Below, one piece after another: positions 1 to 11,117 of a stretch of 64,000 bases of DNA (the first letter of the stretch is position 1; each line of letters starts with the position of its first letter). The DNA comes from Rapana venosa (Eukaryota > Mollusca > Gastropoda > Neogastropoda > Muricidae), in contig CM054140.1 in the NCBI GenBank assembly GCA_028751875.1, positions 7,305,697 through 7,369,696 on the forward strand, written 5' to 3'. A model generated the notes under the pieces. That model did no database searches. It was not told the origin of the DNA and worked only from the letters and a program-made list of their open reading frames with translations. A program made the translations under genes and the position numbers.

Positions 1-79
1 AGCTACCTTCACTTCCACCACCCAAGCATGTTAAGCTGTAAAATTTTGATTATTCTGATACTTGTGGATGGTTACAGCA

Positions 80-780
80 AGCCCTTCCATTTGTTTTACA
101 AGATTTAGCCTAGGCCTATAAAAATCCCATATATTATGATTTCATCAGGTGCATGTAACCTAGCCTAATTTTTGTTATGATGTAGTGTTATCTTATGGGA
201 AACAGGTTTCCGGGGAGAATCACATTGTAGCCTAGGCTCTAAGCCTAGAAATTTAAAAAAAATATTTTGTAGCCTATCTTTGGTGATGTAGTTGCTTACC
301 TCTAGATTTATTTCAAAAGGGATTTTATTTTGAAAGTAAGCCTAAATGTCTCAACTAATCATTGCCTAGACACGCTAGGCAAGCCAAATAATGATTTTTT
401 GAAATTAGACATGATTGGCAATAGGTGTTATTTGTATATATATTTCTTTAAAAAATGTATTATAAGGTGATTGCAAAATGCAAATAATAAATTACATTAA
501 AACAACATTGTTAGTCAACAATCGTATTAGTAAACATAGAAACAAAACAAACCGTACATGTTTATAATATTTAAAAAATTGTTTTTTTTAATTTTGTGAT
601 ATAATAGTACAAAAACTAATTATTAGCTTAAAAAATTGCATTTGAAATACAATGCTTATAGTCTCCCTTGCTTACATAGTTTCCACTAGGTGCTAGGCTA
701 TCTCAGTGATGATGATGATCAGTTTCTTAGCTAGTATGGATATAGGCCTAATCATTTGAACACCAATTTTCTCTTCACAC
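80..780 (+). repeat. Dispersed repeat family G, copy 1 (AT-rich)
   Basis: This AT-rich stretch is rich in the palindromic motif AGGCCTA/TAGCCTAGG. It ends in a segment (about 655-720) reading like CTCCCTTGCTTGCACA, a gap, then GGTGCT and TCAGCCATG. The same segment closes two other AT-rich blocks near 10020 and 20880, and all three contain short runs such as ACAAACAATAACATT. That makes a dispersed family. No transposase or RT frame is visible, so its class (MITE, Helitron or other) is unknown. Confidence 0.5.
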
Positions 781-1609
781 AAAATAGGTAGGTATATTCT
801 AAAAAGACAAAAACAAAATGTGTGTTTGGGGAGGAGGAGGAGGATATTATAAAAAAAAAAAAAAAAAGAAGTAAATACAGGAGAAACCGATTCACTGGGT
901 GATTGGCTGAGCAACGCCATATTGGTTTCGGGAATCGTCTGCTTGCAATTCTGATTCAATTTATTTAGGGTAATCACAAACAGAGAGAAAAGGGGTGTGT
1001 GTCAATTAGGCGAAGAGGAAGTTATAATTATATGAGAGGTCAGCTCGTGTGGGCCTCTCTTGCTTTTTTTTCATTTTTTGCTCAGAATTGTACTCTTTTG
1101 GGGTGGCCCCAGGCACTCATGTTGAATGGATGACTTGCTACCACAGTCGCAAAATCGGATAACTCCGCTGGGACGATAATGTAATCTCAAACAAACCCCC
1201 CCCCCCCCGCGAAGATCATTATCTGTTTGACCTCTCTGTGGATTTCAGTTGCCCAGCTAGTTTCTGCTTGAAATAAGTCAACGTCAGAAGGACCCAAAAT
1301 TATATCTTGTAACTGAGCTTTTTGAGGTGGTTCGAGTAGTTTTGACTTGACATACATCTACTACCCCCAAACATCTCGCAGTGTATTTCATTATACATCC
1401 ATTGCATTCAGTCTTTGCTTATCCTGTAGTGTGGAGGTATTGTGTAGCTGTTTATTCACACAACTAACACATTCCTCTCCCATTCAAAAGAACAGCAGCA
1501 ATACCTGGTTACCTCTGAATCACTCTGGACAATGTGAACTGTTGAGATTTCAAGCAGAAAATAGGGTAGGCACTCTGAAATCCACAGAGAGGTCAAAGGT
1601 GAACAACAC
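781..1609. other. Non-coding stretch without recognised gene
   Basis: The stretch contains a poly-A run (849-867) and a C run (about 1195-1208). The short open frames here have no recognisable domain and biased composition. I see nothing else. Confidence 0.4.
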
Positions 1610-1666
1610 GTGGATCGTGTGTCTAGAGGTAACGCACCTGCCTAGAAAGCCAAAAGTCTAGGTTTT

Positions 1667-1726
<60 letters not shown>

Positions 1727-2043
1727 CAGTCCCAGTCTGGGCCCATAACTTTTCCCCTGTCCATCAGACCACGAGTGGTGGTCTGGGTGCTAGTCTTTTG
1801 GACGAGACGATAAACCGAGGTCCCGTGTATTACACATATCTAGCACACTTAAAAGAACCCAGGGCAACAAGAGAGTTGTCCCTGGCAAAATTCTCTAGAA
1901 AAAAGCCACTATGACAGGGAAACAAATACAGTCGCAGACAGGAAAAGAAAAAAAAAAGGGTGGCGCTGGTCTTGTGGTGACGCGCTCTCCCTGGGGACAG
2001 CAGCCCGAATTTCAGGAAGAGAAATCTGCCGTGACTTAAAGTG
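1610..2043 (+). mobile_element. SINE-B copy (tRNA-headed SINE)
   Basis: The head reads like a tRNA A box (GTCTAGAGGTAACGC). The B-box area is disrupted by a (GT)n tract. The family body follows: the GTGGTGGTCTGGGTGCTAGT block, the CTGGCAAAATT block, the GGGTGGCGCTG block, and the end GAAATCTGCCGTGACTTAAAG. Other copies of the body lie at 4028, 10297, 11540, 28600 and 31615. Family knowledge: tRNA-derived SINEs are Pol III transcribed and moved by LINE proteins. The 3' end runs straight into a pentanucleotide array. Confidence 0.8.
1669..1723. repeat. (GT)n microsatellite inside SINE-B
   Basis: An uninterrupted GT run of about 27 units sits inside the SINE-B head, where other copies carry the tRNA B box. 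The reading frame it creates is a repeat artefact. Confidence 0.95.
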
Positions 2044-2652
2044 GTATACACTACAGTACACTACATTACACTACACTACATTAACTACATTACATTACAT
2101 TACATTACATTACACTACACAACACTACACTACACTAGGCTACACTACACAACACTACACTACACTAGGCTACACTACACTACACTACACTACACTACAC
2201 CACACCACACCACACCACATTACACTACACTACTACACTACACTACACTACACTACACTACAATACAACACACTACACTACAATAACAGTACACTACAAT
2301 ACACTACAATAACAATACACCACAATAACAATACAATACAATAACAATACAATAACAATACAATAACAATACAATAACAATACACTACAATACAATAACA
2401 ATACACTACAATAACAATACACTACAATACAATACAATAACAATACACTACAATAACAATACAATACACTACAATAACAATACACTACAATACAATAACA
2501 ATACACTACAATACAATAACAATATAATACAATAACAATACACTACAATACAATAACAATACACTACAATAACAATACACTACAATACAATAACAATACA
2601 CTACAATACAATACAATAACAATACACTACAATAAATACACTACACTACAAT
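2044..2652. repeat. Pentanucleotide tail array (TACAC/TACAT, then AATAC/AATAAC)
   Basis: About 600 bp of degenerate five-base units follow the SINE-B 3' end. They begin as TACAC/TACAT and shift to CAATA/CACTA with interspersed AATAAC. A shorter AATAC-type tail follows the SINE-B copy ending at 4372, so this looks like an expanded SINE tail. The long tyrosine/histidine-rich frames are artefacts. Confidence 0.85.
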
Positions 2653-2960
2653 ACACGATCTTCGTCCAGTTGACGCATCCCCACATAAAACCAGTAAACA
2701 GAAAAAAGCCCAAACATAATCATCACAGAGAAATATCACAACACGATTCCCAGCATCAGTAGGCTTAACCCACCCATCACAGGATGAAAATCGCCCACAC
2801 ATCAGCAGTATCTCAACCTCTCCTAAACTCACCCCTGTAAAACCCCATGCATTCATGTGAACACCAGGCTTCTGTTTAACAACAAGTGAATCACTGTAAA
2901 AAGCGCAAGATGTAGTGGAAATAGATTTATTTATTTTTTTAAATTTATTTTTTATTTTCA
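2653..2960. other. Unannotated spacer
   Basis: Unique-looking sequence lies between the pentamer array and a SINE-A copy. The minus-strand frame across it (106 codons) has no recognised domain and starts inside simple sequence. Confidence 0.4.
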
Positions 2961-3199
2961 TTTATTCTTTTATATCGAGGATAATGGAATAAGCACTGGT
3001 GTGCTTTTTTTTTTTATTTTACACCTAGTCCCCGTGTGTATGCGGTTTTGTAAATTTTGTCATCCGTTCCCACTCGCACTCAATGGCCTACTCTTCCGAA
3101 AAGCGGAACAGGTTTTAACGTGTGCGCAAGATGTTCTGCATGCATTCGCACACGGGACTTCGGCTTATAGTCTCATCCGAAGGAGTTTTGGGAGATGAC
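2961..3199 (-). mobile_element. SINE-A copy, 5'-truncated
   Basis: On the minus strand it contains the SINE-A middle and 3' end: ACTATAAGCC, GTTCCGCTTTTCGGAAGAG, the GGGGACTAGGTGTAAAA block and the end TATCCTCGATATAAAAGAA. The tRNA-like head is missing. The same ordered blocks recur in more than a dozen copies in the window. Confidence 0.8.
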
Positions 3200-3403
3200 T
3201 GTGTTAGCTGTGTGAATGAATGCAACACACCACACCAAACGATTAATCTAGTCAAATATTATATACCTTCATCATCCCATGAAGAGCAGCTGCAACACTG
3301 ACAGACACATCATTGATAGGAATCGTAAACTAGAAACGACGCAAGAAAGCTATGTTTCATATTATTGTTTAAACATTCCAAAATAACTTCAAATGACAAA
3401 AAT

Positions 3404-3428
3404 CACACACACACACACACACACCACA

Positions 3429-3483
<55 letters not shown>

Positions 3484-3528
3484 ACCATGCTGTGACTGGT
3501 TACCTACACTTGTTTTTCCCCAATATCT

Positions 3529-3583
<55 letters not shown>

Positions 3584-3605
3584 CTCTCTCTCCTCTCTTC
3601 TCTCT

Positions 3606-3632
<27 letters not shown>
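3404..3632. repeat. Compound (CA)n, (CT)n, (TA)n microsatellite
   Basis: CA repeats (3404-3482), CT repeats (about 3526-3604) and TA repeats (3606-3632) follow one another with a short spacer. Confidence 0.95.
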
Positions 3633-3636
<4 letters not shown>

Positions 3637-3651
3637 CTACCAATATTCTAT

Positions 3652-3986
3652 TCTATTCTTTTATTTCGAGGACAATGGATCAGCATTCACTGCTTTTTTT
3701 TTTTACATCCAGTCCTTGTGTGTTTGCAGTTTGTAATTTTGTCATCTGTTCCCACCGACACACAATTGCCTACTCTTCCAAAAAGCAGAACGGGTTTCAA
3801 CATGCAGGCATGATGTTCAGCATGCGTTCGCACACGGGACCACGGCTTCTAGTCTCATCCGAAGGACTTTTGAGGGGAGTGGGGCACTGATGCTAACTCC
3901 AGTGGAAAAACCCTCTTGAACGAGATTGAACCCGGGTCAGCAGATCATGAGAGCATCACTCTAACCACCAGGCTATCCCGTCCCCC
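3652..3986 (-). mobile_element. SINE-A copy, near full length
   Basis: Read on the minus strand it runs from the tRNA-like head (GATAGCCTGGTGGTTAGAG A box, CCCGGGTTCAATCTCG B box) through AACATCAGTGCC, the GTCCTTCGGATGAGACTA block and GCGAACGCATG to the 3' end. It is one of the most complete copies. Confidence 0.85.
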
Positions 3987-4027
3987 AAATACAAAATTAA
4001 GCAATGCGTTTCCTCTGCTTAAAGCTA

Positions 4028-4372
4028 GAGCCATTCTTCCAGCTAAGAGAACAGAAAGCGATAATCATGGGTTCGATCCCCATTTGAGCCCAAACTAGCT
4101 TTCTCTCATCTACTAGCCTAGACCTTGAGTGGTGGTCTGGGCGCTAGTCTTTTGGATGAGTCGATAAAGCGAGATCCTGCATGCAATACATATTAAGCTC
4201 ACATAAAAGAACACATGTCAACAAACGAGGTCCCCCTGGGAAAACTTATTGGAAAAAAGCCACTCTGATACTAATATGCTTGCAAGCAGGGAGAAAAAAG
4301 AATAACAAATAAAAAAGGCACTGCTCTGTGGCAAATTTCATGGACAGAAATTTGCCATGACAGAAACTGGTG
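4028..4372 (+). mobile_element. SINE-B copy
   Basis: The B-box-like GGGTTCGATCCCC is followed by the GAGTGGTGGTCTGGGCGCTAG block, GATAAAGCGAGATCC, the CCCTGGGAAAACTTATTGG block and the 3' end GAAATTTGCCATGACAGAAA. It precedes a short pentamer tail, as in the copy at 1610. Confidence 0.75.
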
Positions 4373-4560
4373 ATATAAAATACAACGCAATACAATACAA
4401 TACAGTACAATACAGTGCAATAGAGTACAATACAAGTAACACAATCCAATCCAATAAAATACAATGCGGTACAATGCAACACAGTACAATATAAAACAAT
4501 AATGATACAATGAAGTACAATATAAAGCAATACAATAAAATGATACAGCTAAATTAAACA
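4373..4560. repeat. AATAC/ACAGT pentanucleotide tail of SINE-B
   Basis: Degenerate TACAA units follow the SINE-B 3' end. This is the second example of a pentanucleotide tail on this family. Confidence 0.75.
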
Positions 4561-4698
4561 AAAATCTTTCCCATTACTTAATCAAACAAATCTCATTCAC
4601 CTCGCAGTCAAAAAAAAGAAAAAGAAAAGAAAGAAAGAAAAAGAAAAAAAAAAGTGTTATTGAAACTAGGATACTACCATCCACAACAACAATCACAC

Positions 4699-4700
<2 letters not shown>

Positions 4701-4739
<39 letters not shown>

Positions 4740-4760
4740 CAACACACACCACACACCTTC
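4701..4760. repeat. (CA)n microsatellite
   Basis: A CA run of about 20 units with minor interruptions. Confidence 0.9.
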
Positions 4761-4817
4761 AAACATACTAGTTTTGAACATAATCTATTCACTACACATA
4801 CAAGGAAGGAAGGAAGG

Positions 4818-5165
4818 TGGCAGGACGGTTAAGACGTTCACCTGCCAACAAGTAAACCGTGAGGTTCTGGGTTCGATTCCCAGCCTCGCCCTTTCTTCCC
4901 AGTTTGACAAAAAAATCGAACTGAATGTCAAAGTCCTTCGGATGAGACTATAAACCGAGGCCCCGTGTTCGAACGCAAGCAGAACATCTAGCTCGCGCAC
5001 ACGTTAAATCCTGTTCCGCTTTTCGGAAGAGTAGGCCATTATGTGCCGATGGAAACAGATGACAAAATTGACAAAACCGCATACACACGGGGACTGGATG
5101 TAAAAAAGCACATGAGTGTTTATTCCATTATCGTCGATATAAAAGAATAAATATAAAAGAATAAA
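4818..5165 (+). mobile_element. SINE-A variant with a different tRNA-like head
   Basis: The head reads GGACGGTTAAGACGTTCACC (A-box like), then GGTTCTGGGTTCGATTCCC (B box). It joins the usual SINE-A body at GTCCTTCGGATGAGACTATA and ends CGTCGATATAAAAGAATAAA. The head differs from the common SINE-A head at 60188, which suggests subfamilies or head exchange. Confidence 0.8.
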
Positions 5166-5362
5166 TAAAATAAATAAGTACACCATCAGCAAACATGAAT
5201 TACAGCAGGGGAAAGGCATCAAGCCTCAGCTGATTCACTTTAGGTCCCTCTCTGCAAGAAGTGACCGGCTGATGCCTTATGCAAACCAGTGACCTTTGCA
5301 TCACGTTGTCATTCGTACAACGTGATGGACACTGTAGCCCGGAGGTCAAGTCCGTTGGACTT

Positions 5363-5382
5363 AATAATAATAATAATTATTA

Positions 5383-5419
<37 letters not shown>

Positions 5420-5458
5420 CTTTATTATTATTATTAATATTATTATTGTTATTATTAT
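5363..5458. repeat. (ATT)n microsatellite
   Basis: ATT/AAT trinucleotides directly abut the 3' end of the next minus-strand SINE-A. Confidence 0.9.
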
Positions 5459-5791
5459 TATTTCGTGGATAATGGAATAAGCATTAATGTGCCTTTTTAC
5501 ATCTAGTCCCCGTGTTTCTGCAGTTTTGTAAATGTTATCATCCCTTCCCACCGGCACACAATGGCCTGCTCTTCCGAAAAGTGGAACGGGTTTTAACTTG
5601 TGCGCAAGATGTTCTGCATGCGTTCGCACACGGGACCTCGGTTTATAGTCTCATCCGAAGGACTTTGTGGGGGAAGAAAAGTCGGCACTGATGTTAACTC
5701 CAAAGGAAAAATTCCTCCCGAACGAAATTCGAACCCGGGTCAGCAGATCACGAGCTCAATACACATTACTGTAACCACCTGCCTGTCGCCA
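5459..5791 (-). mobile_element. SINE-A copy
   Basis: All SINE-A blocks are present on the minus strand, from a degraded head near 5790 (GGTGGTTACAG, CCCGGGTTCGAATTTCG) to the 3' end at 5459 with TTATCCACGAAATAA. Confidence 0.85.
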
Positions 5792-5849
5792 CCCCCCCCC
5801 CCCACTCCTGTCCAAGAGGTCGTGTGTTTGCACCGCAGTGTTGGTGATT

Positions 5850-6125
5850 AATAGAGGGGATTTTTATGACCTTCTGGGTCAACTTAAAGCGCAGACCTGC
5901 CAATGCCTTTAATCCCCCCCTTTCCCCCCATGTACATAATATACACATGCAGAAAATCAGATGTGCACATTTCAGATCCCGTGATTCATGTCAGTGTTGG
6001 GTGGATTTCGGAGACAGGAACATACCCAGCGTACATCTCGAAGTCGGAATGCGGCTACCTTCATGGTGGGCAAAAATGGCTGCACATGCAAAATCTTACC
6101 ACTGGTAAAACACCGGAGCTCTAGC
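5850..6125 (+). mobile_element. SINE-E copy, head missing
   Basis: It shares ordered blocks with the minus-strand element at 13385-13767: ACTTAAAGCGCAGACCTGCC, GATTCATGTCAGTG, the CCCAGCGTACATCTCGAAGTC block, and AAAATCTTACCAC, ending in a GGAGCTCTAGCTGAGG-like segment. The tRNA-like head is not seen here. Confidence 0.65.
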
Positions 6126-6269
6126 TGAGGAACGACAAACTTCATACAAATACCACAATGCAAAAACGTACAGCCATATTTACAATAATGCCACACTGTT
6201 GTCAGTCCACTCACCAGGTGTCACTTTGTTCTCTTGAGTGTACTGTTCGCTCCCCATCCCCTCCAAACT

Positions 6270-6470
6270 GGTGAAAGAAACCTAGAGACAGATAAGGCAG
6301 GCCCAGACCTGATTTTTTTAAAGGTAGTACCTAGAGCTACTGAGAGTGCTCATGAAACCGTACTGGAGACTGAGGATGTCTGATTAATTTTACAGTATAT
6401 TAGTCATTACTCATGAAAAGGTAAACCTGGGCAATTTGGCTGTAGTGCTATTTCCATGCAGATAGGCCCT
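6270..6470 (+). repeat. Dispersed repeat family H, copy 1
   Basis: It carries the ordered motifs CTACTGAGAGTGCTCATGA, a TACAGTATATTAGTC segment and GTGCTATTTCCATGCA. The same motifs recur in order at 19770-19915. No coding content or known class is visible. Confidence 0.45.
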
Positions 6471-6529
6471 AGTCTAAAGCAATACATGCGCACACACAAA
6501 ATAGAAGGGAGTGCTTACTTTACTTTTCC

Positions 6530-7359
6530 TTTTTCCTTCCGCTTGTACTCTGTGGCGTCGCGGGGAGATATAACTGTCTGTCTGCTGCAAGGCGGGTAGC
6601 TTGGAGGAGGGACAATCCAGGGACTTCAGTGTTTTACAAGGATCATTCGTGTCCCCTGGTCTACCTTGGCCTCGTGCAAGTACCTCAAGTTGTAAGCACG
6701 CAGGGTGCTGATTTTGGCGGCATCCGTATTTGAGGTTCCCGAACCACTTGGTCGTTGTTTTCAGATATGGTAGTAGGACGAGGTGTGGTCCTACCTTTCT
6801 ATTCACTGTTTCTTATCTTGTCCTATCCTGTCTTGTTGAGGCTTTCGAAGCAACTTCATACTCGCACGTTTACCAGTTTCTCCTCCAGGGCTTTTCTCAG
6901 GGCCATGTCTGGCACCTGGTAAGTGAGAGCGCAGGAAGTGGCGTTTGATCAGCTTTGCCTTGGGCTCATAGGGATGTTAGGATGTCGCAGAGGTGGGCAA
7001 GTTGATAGCTGACTGCGTTTCTTTTTGGACGCGTGTTCTATTTCTCTGTCCAGTTTTCCGTTTTGTGAATCTGCACTGAAGTACTTCAATGTCGTGACGC
7101 TTTAGTTGGGCCCCGTTGATGTGATTTTGAGCTTTCTGGAGTTCTAATGGCTACATGGTTCTGCTTTGCTTAAGTGATTTTCATGCCATAGTTTCACAGC
7201 ATGTATTGAGTATCTGTGTGCTCTTGCAGCTTGTCTTTGTTATAGTGATCATGACTTGATCGTAGAAACAGAAGTTCGTTGAGTTCTCCAGGTCTGAGTT
7301 GGCTTCTCTTTGTGATTCTGGTCCATAGTATTATTACTATATATATTATATATTTTTAG

Positions 7360-7401
<42 letters not shown>

Positions 7402-9420
7402 TATATATTATATATATTATGATGATGAAGAGTAGAGGGGAAAGGACGCAGCCCTGTCTCACCCCAGACGTCATAGGGAACCAGTTGGAAAGTCCACTTG
7501 GAGTGCGAACTGCGCTCTTGCTGTTGTTGTATACAGCCCTGATGTTATCTAAGAGCTGCCCCTTGATGTCATACTGCTCCAGGACCCTCCAGAGCTTATC
7601 TCTGTTCACTCTGTCAAATGCTTTTTCTTGGTCGACAAATACTAGGTGGAGTGCTTGATTGTACTCAAGAGCTCTCTCACTCAGTTGTCTCAGTGCAAAG
7701 ATCGCGTCAGTACAGCCTCTCCCTTTCCTGAAGCCAAACTGGACGTTACACAGTAGGTGTTCTGCTTTTGCTCTGGAGCGCTGCTCTAGGATTTTTGCGT
7801 ACATCTTTCCTACATGGCTGAGGAGTGAAATGCCCCTGTAGTTACTACAGTCCTTTTTACTGCCCTTCTTTTTCCATATTGGCACTACAATAGCGTTCTG
7901 CCAGTCTTCTGGAACTCTTCTTTCCTCCCAGGCCTTTTGGAAGATGGTTGTGATCCATTTGACTCCAGTCTCTCCACAGGCCAGGATGGCTTCTGTTGTT
8001 ATGCCATCTGCACCTCCTGCCTTCCCTTTAGGGCTAATCTTGATGGCCCTTCTTACTTCACACTCCAAGACGGTGGGTTCGGAGTGGTCTGGGTGGTTGG
8101 GAGTGAATTGTGGTTGTGTGTCAGTCGCCCCTGATGGGTTTAGAATGTCTTTAAAGTAATCTTCCTATCTCTGTATGATCTCATCCTCTTCCTGCAGTGG
8201 CTGTCCGTTTGCATCGTCGTAGTGTTGGGGTTAAAGGGTTCCTCCGTACTCGCATGGCTTTTACACTTTTGTAGCACTCTCTTGGGGAGTGTTTACACAT
8301 TTCGCTAAGTTCTTCACCATACTTTTTCTATGAAGCCTCCTTTGCTGCTCTCACCACCTGCTTGCTGTTTCTTCTTGGAGTCTGTAGTTCACGTAGTGAT
8401 CTTCTTGATTTGACTTCCATCAGATCTTGAAGAGTCTCTTCTTTTCTTTGATAGCCTCCTTGATTTCTTCATTCCACCACGCTGTCGCCTTTCTGGTTCC
8501 ATTTCTGTCCTTCCTGTTGCTGCATGCCTCTTGCAAGGTGTCCAGGATAGCTGTTTTAAAGCTACTCCAGGCCTCCTCAATATTCATATCTGTAGGGTCC
8601 ACCCCGTTCAGCTTATGAGCTACAGTGTTGAGGATGTGGTCCCGCACTTCAGCATTTTTGACATTTTTCATGTTGATCCTGTCTGCCTGTTTCCTTTTGC
8701 CTGGCGTCCTCTTCTCTCGTGTGTTGTGTTTCAGGATGACTGGTCTGTGGTCTGGGTCTAGGACCACGTTTGGAATAGTCCTCGCATCGGTAATGTTGTT
8801 TCTCATACCAGTTCTAATGTGATCTTACATTTGTGTTGTTCCACTTGTACCAGGTGTGGATTTGGCTGGGTCGATGTTGGAAGAAGATGTTGGGGATCAG
8901 TAGTTCATGCTCTGCGCACAGTTCCAGCACATGGTTGCCGTTGTAATTGCAGAGTGTTCGATGGTCACTGTGCGGGCCAAGATGCGGTGTCCATGGCGTT
9001 CTCCTCTCACCTAATCTGCCGTTGAAGTCTCCCATGACAAAGATCTTCACTGTCATGCACCCCGTTGATAAGGTCTGAGAGGTTTTCAAAGAAGTCATCC
9101 TTTTCTTCGTCCGAGTATGTGTCATTACAAGGCGCATAGGTCTGTGTGTAGTTTGCAATCTTCTTTCCTTCTCTCACTCTGATCTTGACGAGTCTCTCCG
9201 AGATGTACTCCGTGTACATAATGTCTTTTGCTTTATTTGGATGCAGGATAAATCCCACACCGTGCACTGCTCACACCGCTGCAGATGAGAATCCAGAGTC
9301 AGTTATCTTTGTCCCTGTACCTTTCCTTCTGGTGTCTGCTAAACCCATGATTGATATGTTGCGTTGGATCATAAATACCACTATTTCTGGTTCTTTTCGC
9401 TTATGCAGCAGATGATACAT
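6530..9420 (-). pseudogene. Decayed LINE (RTE/jockey-like): endonuclease, RT and C-terminus
   Basis: Read on the minus strand from 9420 to 6530 the pieces lie in LINE order. First come endonuclease fragments (about 9420-8810): FILHPNKAKDI, ANYTQTYAPCN, then MGDFNGRLGERR. A linker follows (8806-8420) with DHRPVILKHNTREKR and TAWWNEEIKEAI. Then reverse transcriptase (8068-7430): GADGITTEAIL, VVPIWKKKGSKKDCSNYRGI, FGFRKGRGCTDAI, FVDQEKAFDRVN, SGVRQGCVLSPLLF. After an AT microsatellite, a badly shifted RT C-terminus follows (7330-6530) with HTDT, KLDREIEH, LLRHPNIPM-like and VGPHLVLLPYLKTTTKWFG. LINE ORF2 proteins nick the target and reverse-transcribe their RNA. Many frameshifts make this copy dead. 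The clade is inferred only. Confidence 0.85.
7330..7422. repeat. (TA)n microsatellite splitting the LINE RT
   Basis: AT dinucleotides of about 90 bp lie just after the GVRQGCVLSPLLF motif. They separate it from the YADD-side remnants near 7290. Confidence 0.9.
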
Positions 9421-9499
9421 ATCCCAACCGATTCATTATTTGAATGTCGCTGCCCGTGACCATTTATATCTCTTTAGTGTTTCTTGGGCAACATTTTAT

Positions 9500-10140
9500 C
9501 CACTACCGGCTAGCTAGGCCCGTCCTACTGTTTGTGACAGTAGCCTACAGCTTAAGGATAAGCCCCTCACTTTGAATCCAAGTTTAGGCCAACACCATTC
9601 TTACAAATATGCTTCCACACGCTCAGGCCTCATAGGATAACATTAAGTTGTATATTTTCATATGTTTAAGATAGGCTAGTCTACAATGTAATAATTGTTT
9701 CCTACACCTAGACTATCACAAGTCTAGGTGTCTAAAAATCGGACATTCTTTATCTTCGTCATTGAAGGCTTCATTGGTGAAGTCAGCATTTCATGTATTT
9801 ATTTGTAAAAATGCTTATATGGTAATTACTACGTACAAACAATAACATTATAATAATTTTTTAGTTACTGTTATAGTTAATAGCAAAAGCAATTTAAATT
9901 AACATGACTTGCAATGTTTTTTTCTTTTCTCAAAACCGTTTTGAAAGTTATGAAAGCTCATACAAAACATACGTATTTTCTTTCACATTGTATTTATAGT
10001 ACACTTTAAAAAAAAAATAGCCTCCCTTGCTTGCACACGTTTGGTGATGTTCCTAGGTGCTGTTTCAGCCATGGTTATAACGGTGATAAATCAGCTTCGT
10101 TTCTTAGCCAACGTGGGTAATGTACATTAGGAGCCCTAGT
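9500..10140 (+). repeat. Dispersed repeat family G, copy 2
   Basis: An AT-rich block with CTAGGCCCG/AGGCCT motifs and ACAAACAATAACATTATAA. It closes with CCTCCCTTGCTTGCACAC, then GGTGCTGTTTCAGCCATG near 10020-10080, matching copies 1 and 3. Confidence 0.5.
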
Positions 10141-10296
10141 ACTGAAACTATGCTGCACAAACCAGTGACTTTTGTCTCAGTCATCTGTGAACCCTGTTAC
10201 ATTTCAAATTACAATAATCATTGGCTTGCTTAATTTAAATAATGATCTGCTGATCCAGGTTGGAATTTCATTTTCACTTATCTAATTTCATTTCTA

Positions 10297-10689
10297 CCAC
10301 TTTAAGTCACGGTAGATTTCTCTGCGTTAAATTCGGGCTGCTCTTCTCGGGGAAAGCGCGTCGCCACAAGAGCAGCGCCACCCATTTTTATTTCTTTTTC
10401 CTGTCAGCAACTGTTCATGTTTCCCTATCAGGGTGACTTTTATCTAAACATTTTGCCAGGGACAACTCTCTTGTTGCCGTAGGTTCTTTTACGTGCGCTA
10501 AATAATTATGTGTAACACACGGGGCCTCGATTTATCGTCTCATCCGAAAGACTAGCGCCCAGACCACCACTCATGATCTAATGGATGGGGGAAAAGTTTC
10601 AGGCCCAAACGGGATTCAAACCACCGCACACTTCCGACCCGGACTTTCACTTTCTAGACAGGCGCGTTACCTCTAGACCACCGATCCGC
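10297..10689 (-). mobile_element. SINE-B copy, near full length
   Basis: On the minus strand it has the head GGTCTAGAGGTAACGCGCCTG (A box), a B-box-like GGTTTGAATCCCG, then GAGTGGTGGTCTGGGCGCTAG, GCCCCGTGTGTTACAC, CTGGCAAAATG, GGGTGGCGCTGCTC and the 3' end ACCGTGACTTAAAGTGG. It abuts a plus-strand SINE-A at 10690, head to head. Confidence 0.85.
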
Positions 10690-10960
10690 GTTCAAGAGGA
10701 TTTTTCCTCTGGAGTTAACATCAGTGCCGACTCCACTCTCCCCAAAAAGTCCTTCGAATGAGACTGTAAACCGAGGTCCCGTGTGTGAGCACACGCAGAA
10801 CATCTTGCGCACATGTTAAAGCCCATTCCTCTTTTCGGAAGTGTGCCATTGGGAATGGATGACAAACTTTACAAAACTGCATACACACGGGGACTGGATG
10901 AAAAAAAGCACTTGAGTGATTATTCCATTATCATCGAAATAAAGGAATTAAAATAAAATA
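10690..10960 (+). mobile_element. SINE-A copy, head removed
   Basis: It starts at TTCAAGAGGATTTTTCCTCT, just downstream of where the B box would be, and runs to CATCGAAATAAAGGAATTAA. The A and B boxes are absent at the junction with SINE-B. Confidence 0.8.
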
Positions 10961-11117
10961 AAATAAATAAGTAAATAGATGAAAATAAATAAATAAATGT
11001 ATGATGGATACACTGTGCACTTCTCTCTTGACAACGCTTTCAGAGCAGTGTCAAAGTTGGTTTTTATTTGCTATTATTATTTTTTTGCATTTAGTTGACT
11101 GATAGACCCTGTAAAAG

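Noticed and set aside
2041..2506. Tyrosine/histidine-rich and valine/leucine/tyrosine frames, or a telomere-like repeat
   Set aside because: They come from the TACAC/AATAC pentamer array; the units are not TTAGGG and lie at an interior SINE tail.
6474..6806. 110-codon minus-strand frame as an independent gene
   Set aside because: Its VGPHLVLLPYLK...KWFG segment matches the C-terminal region of the LINE immediately upstream on that strand.
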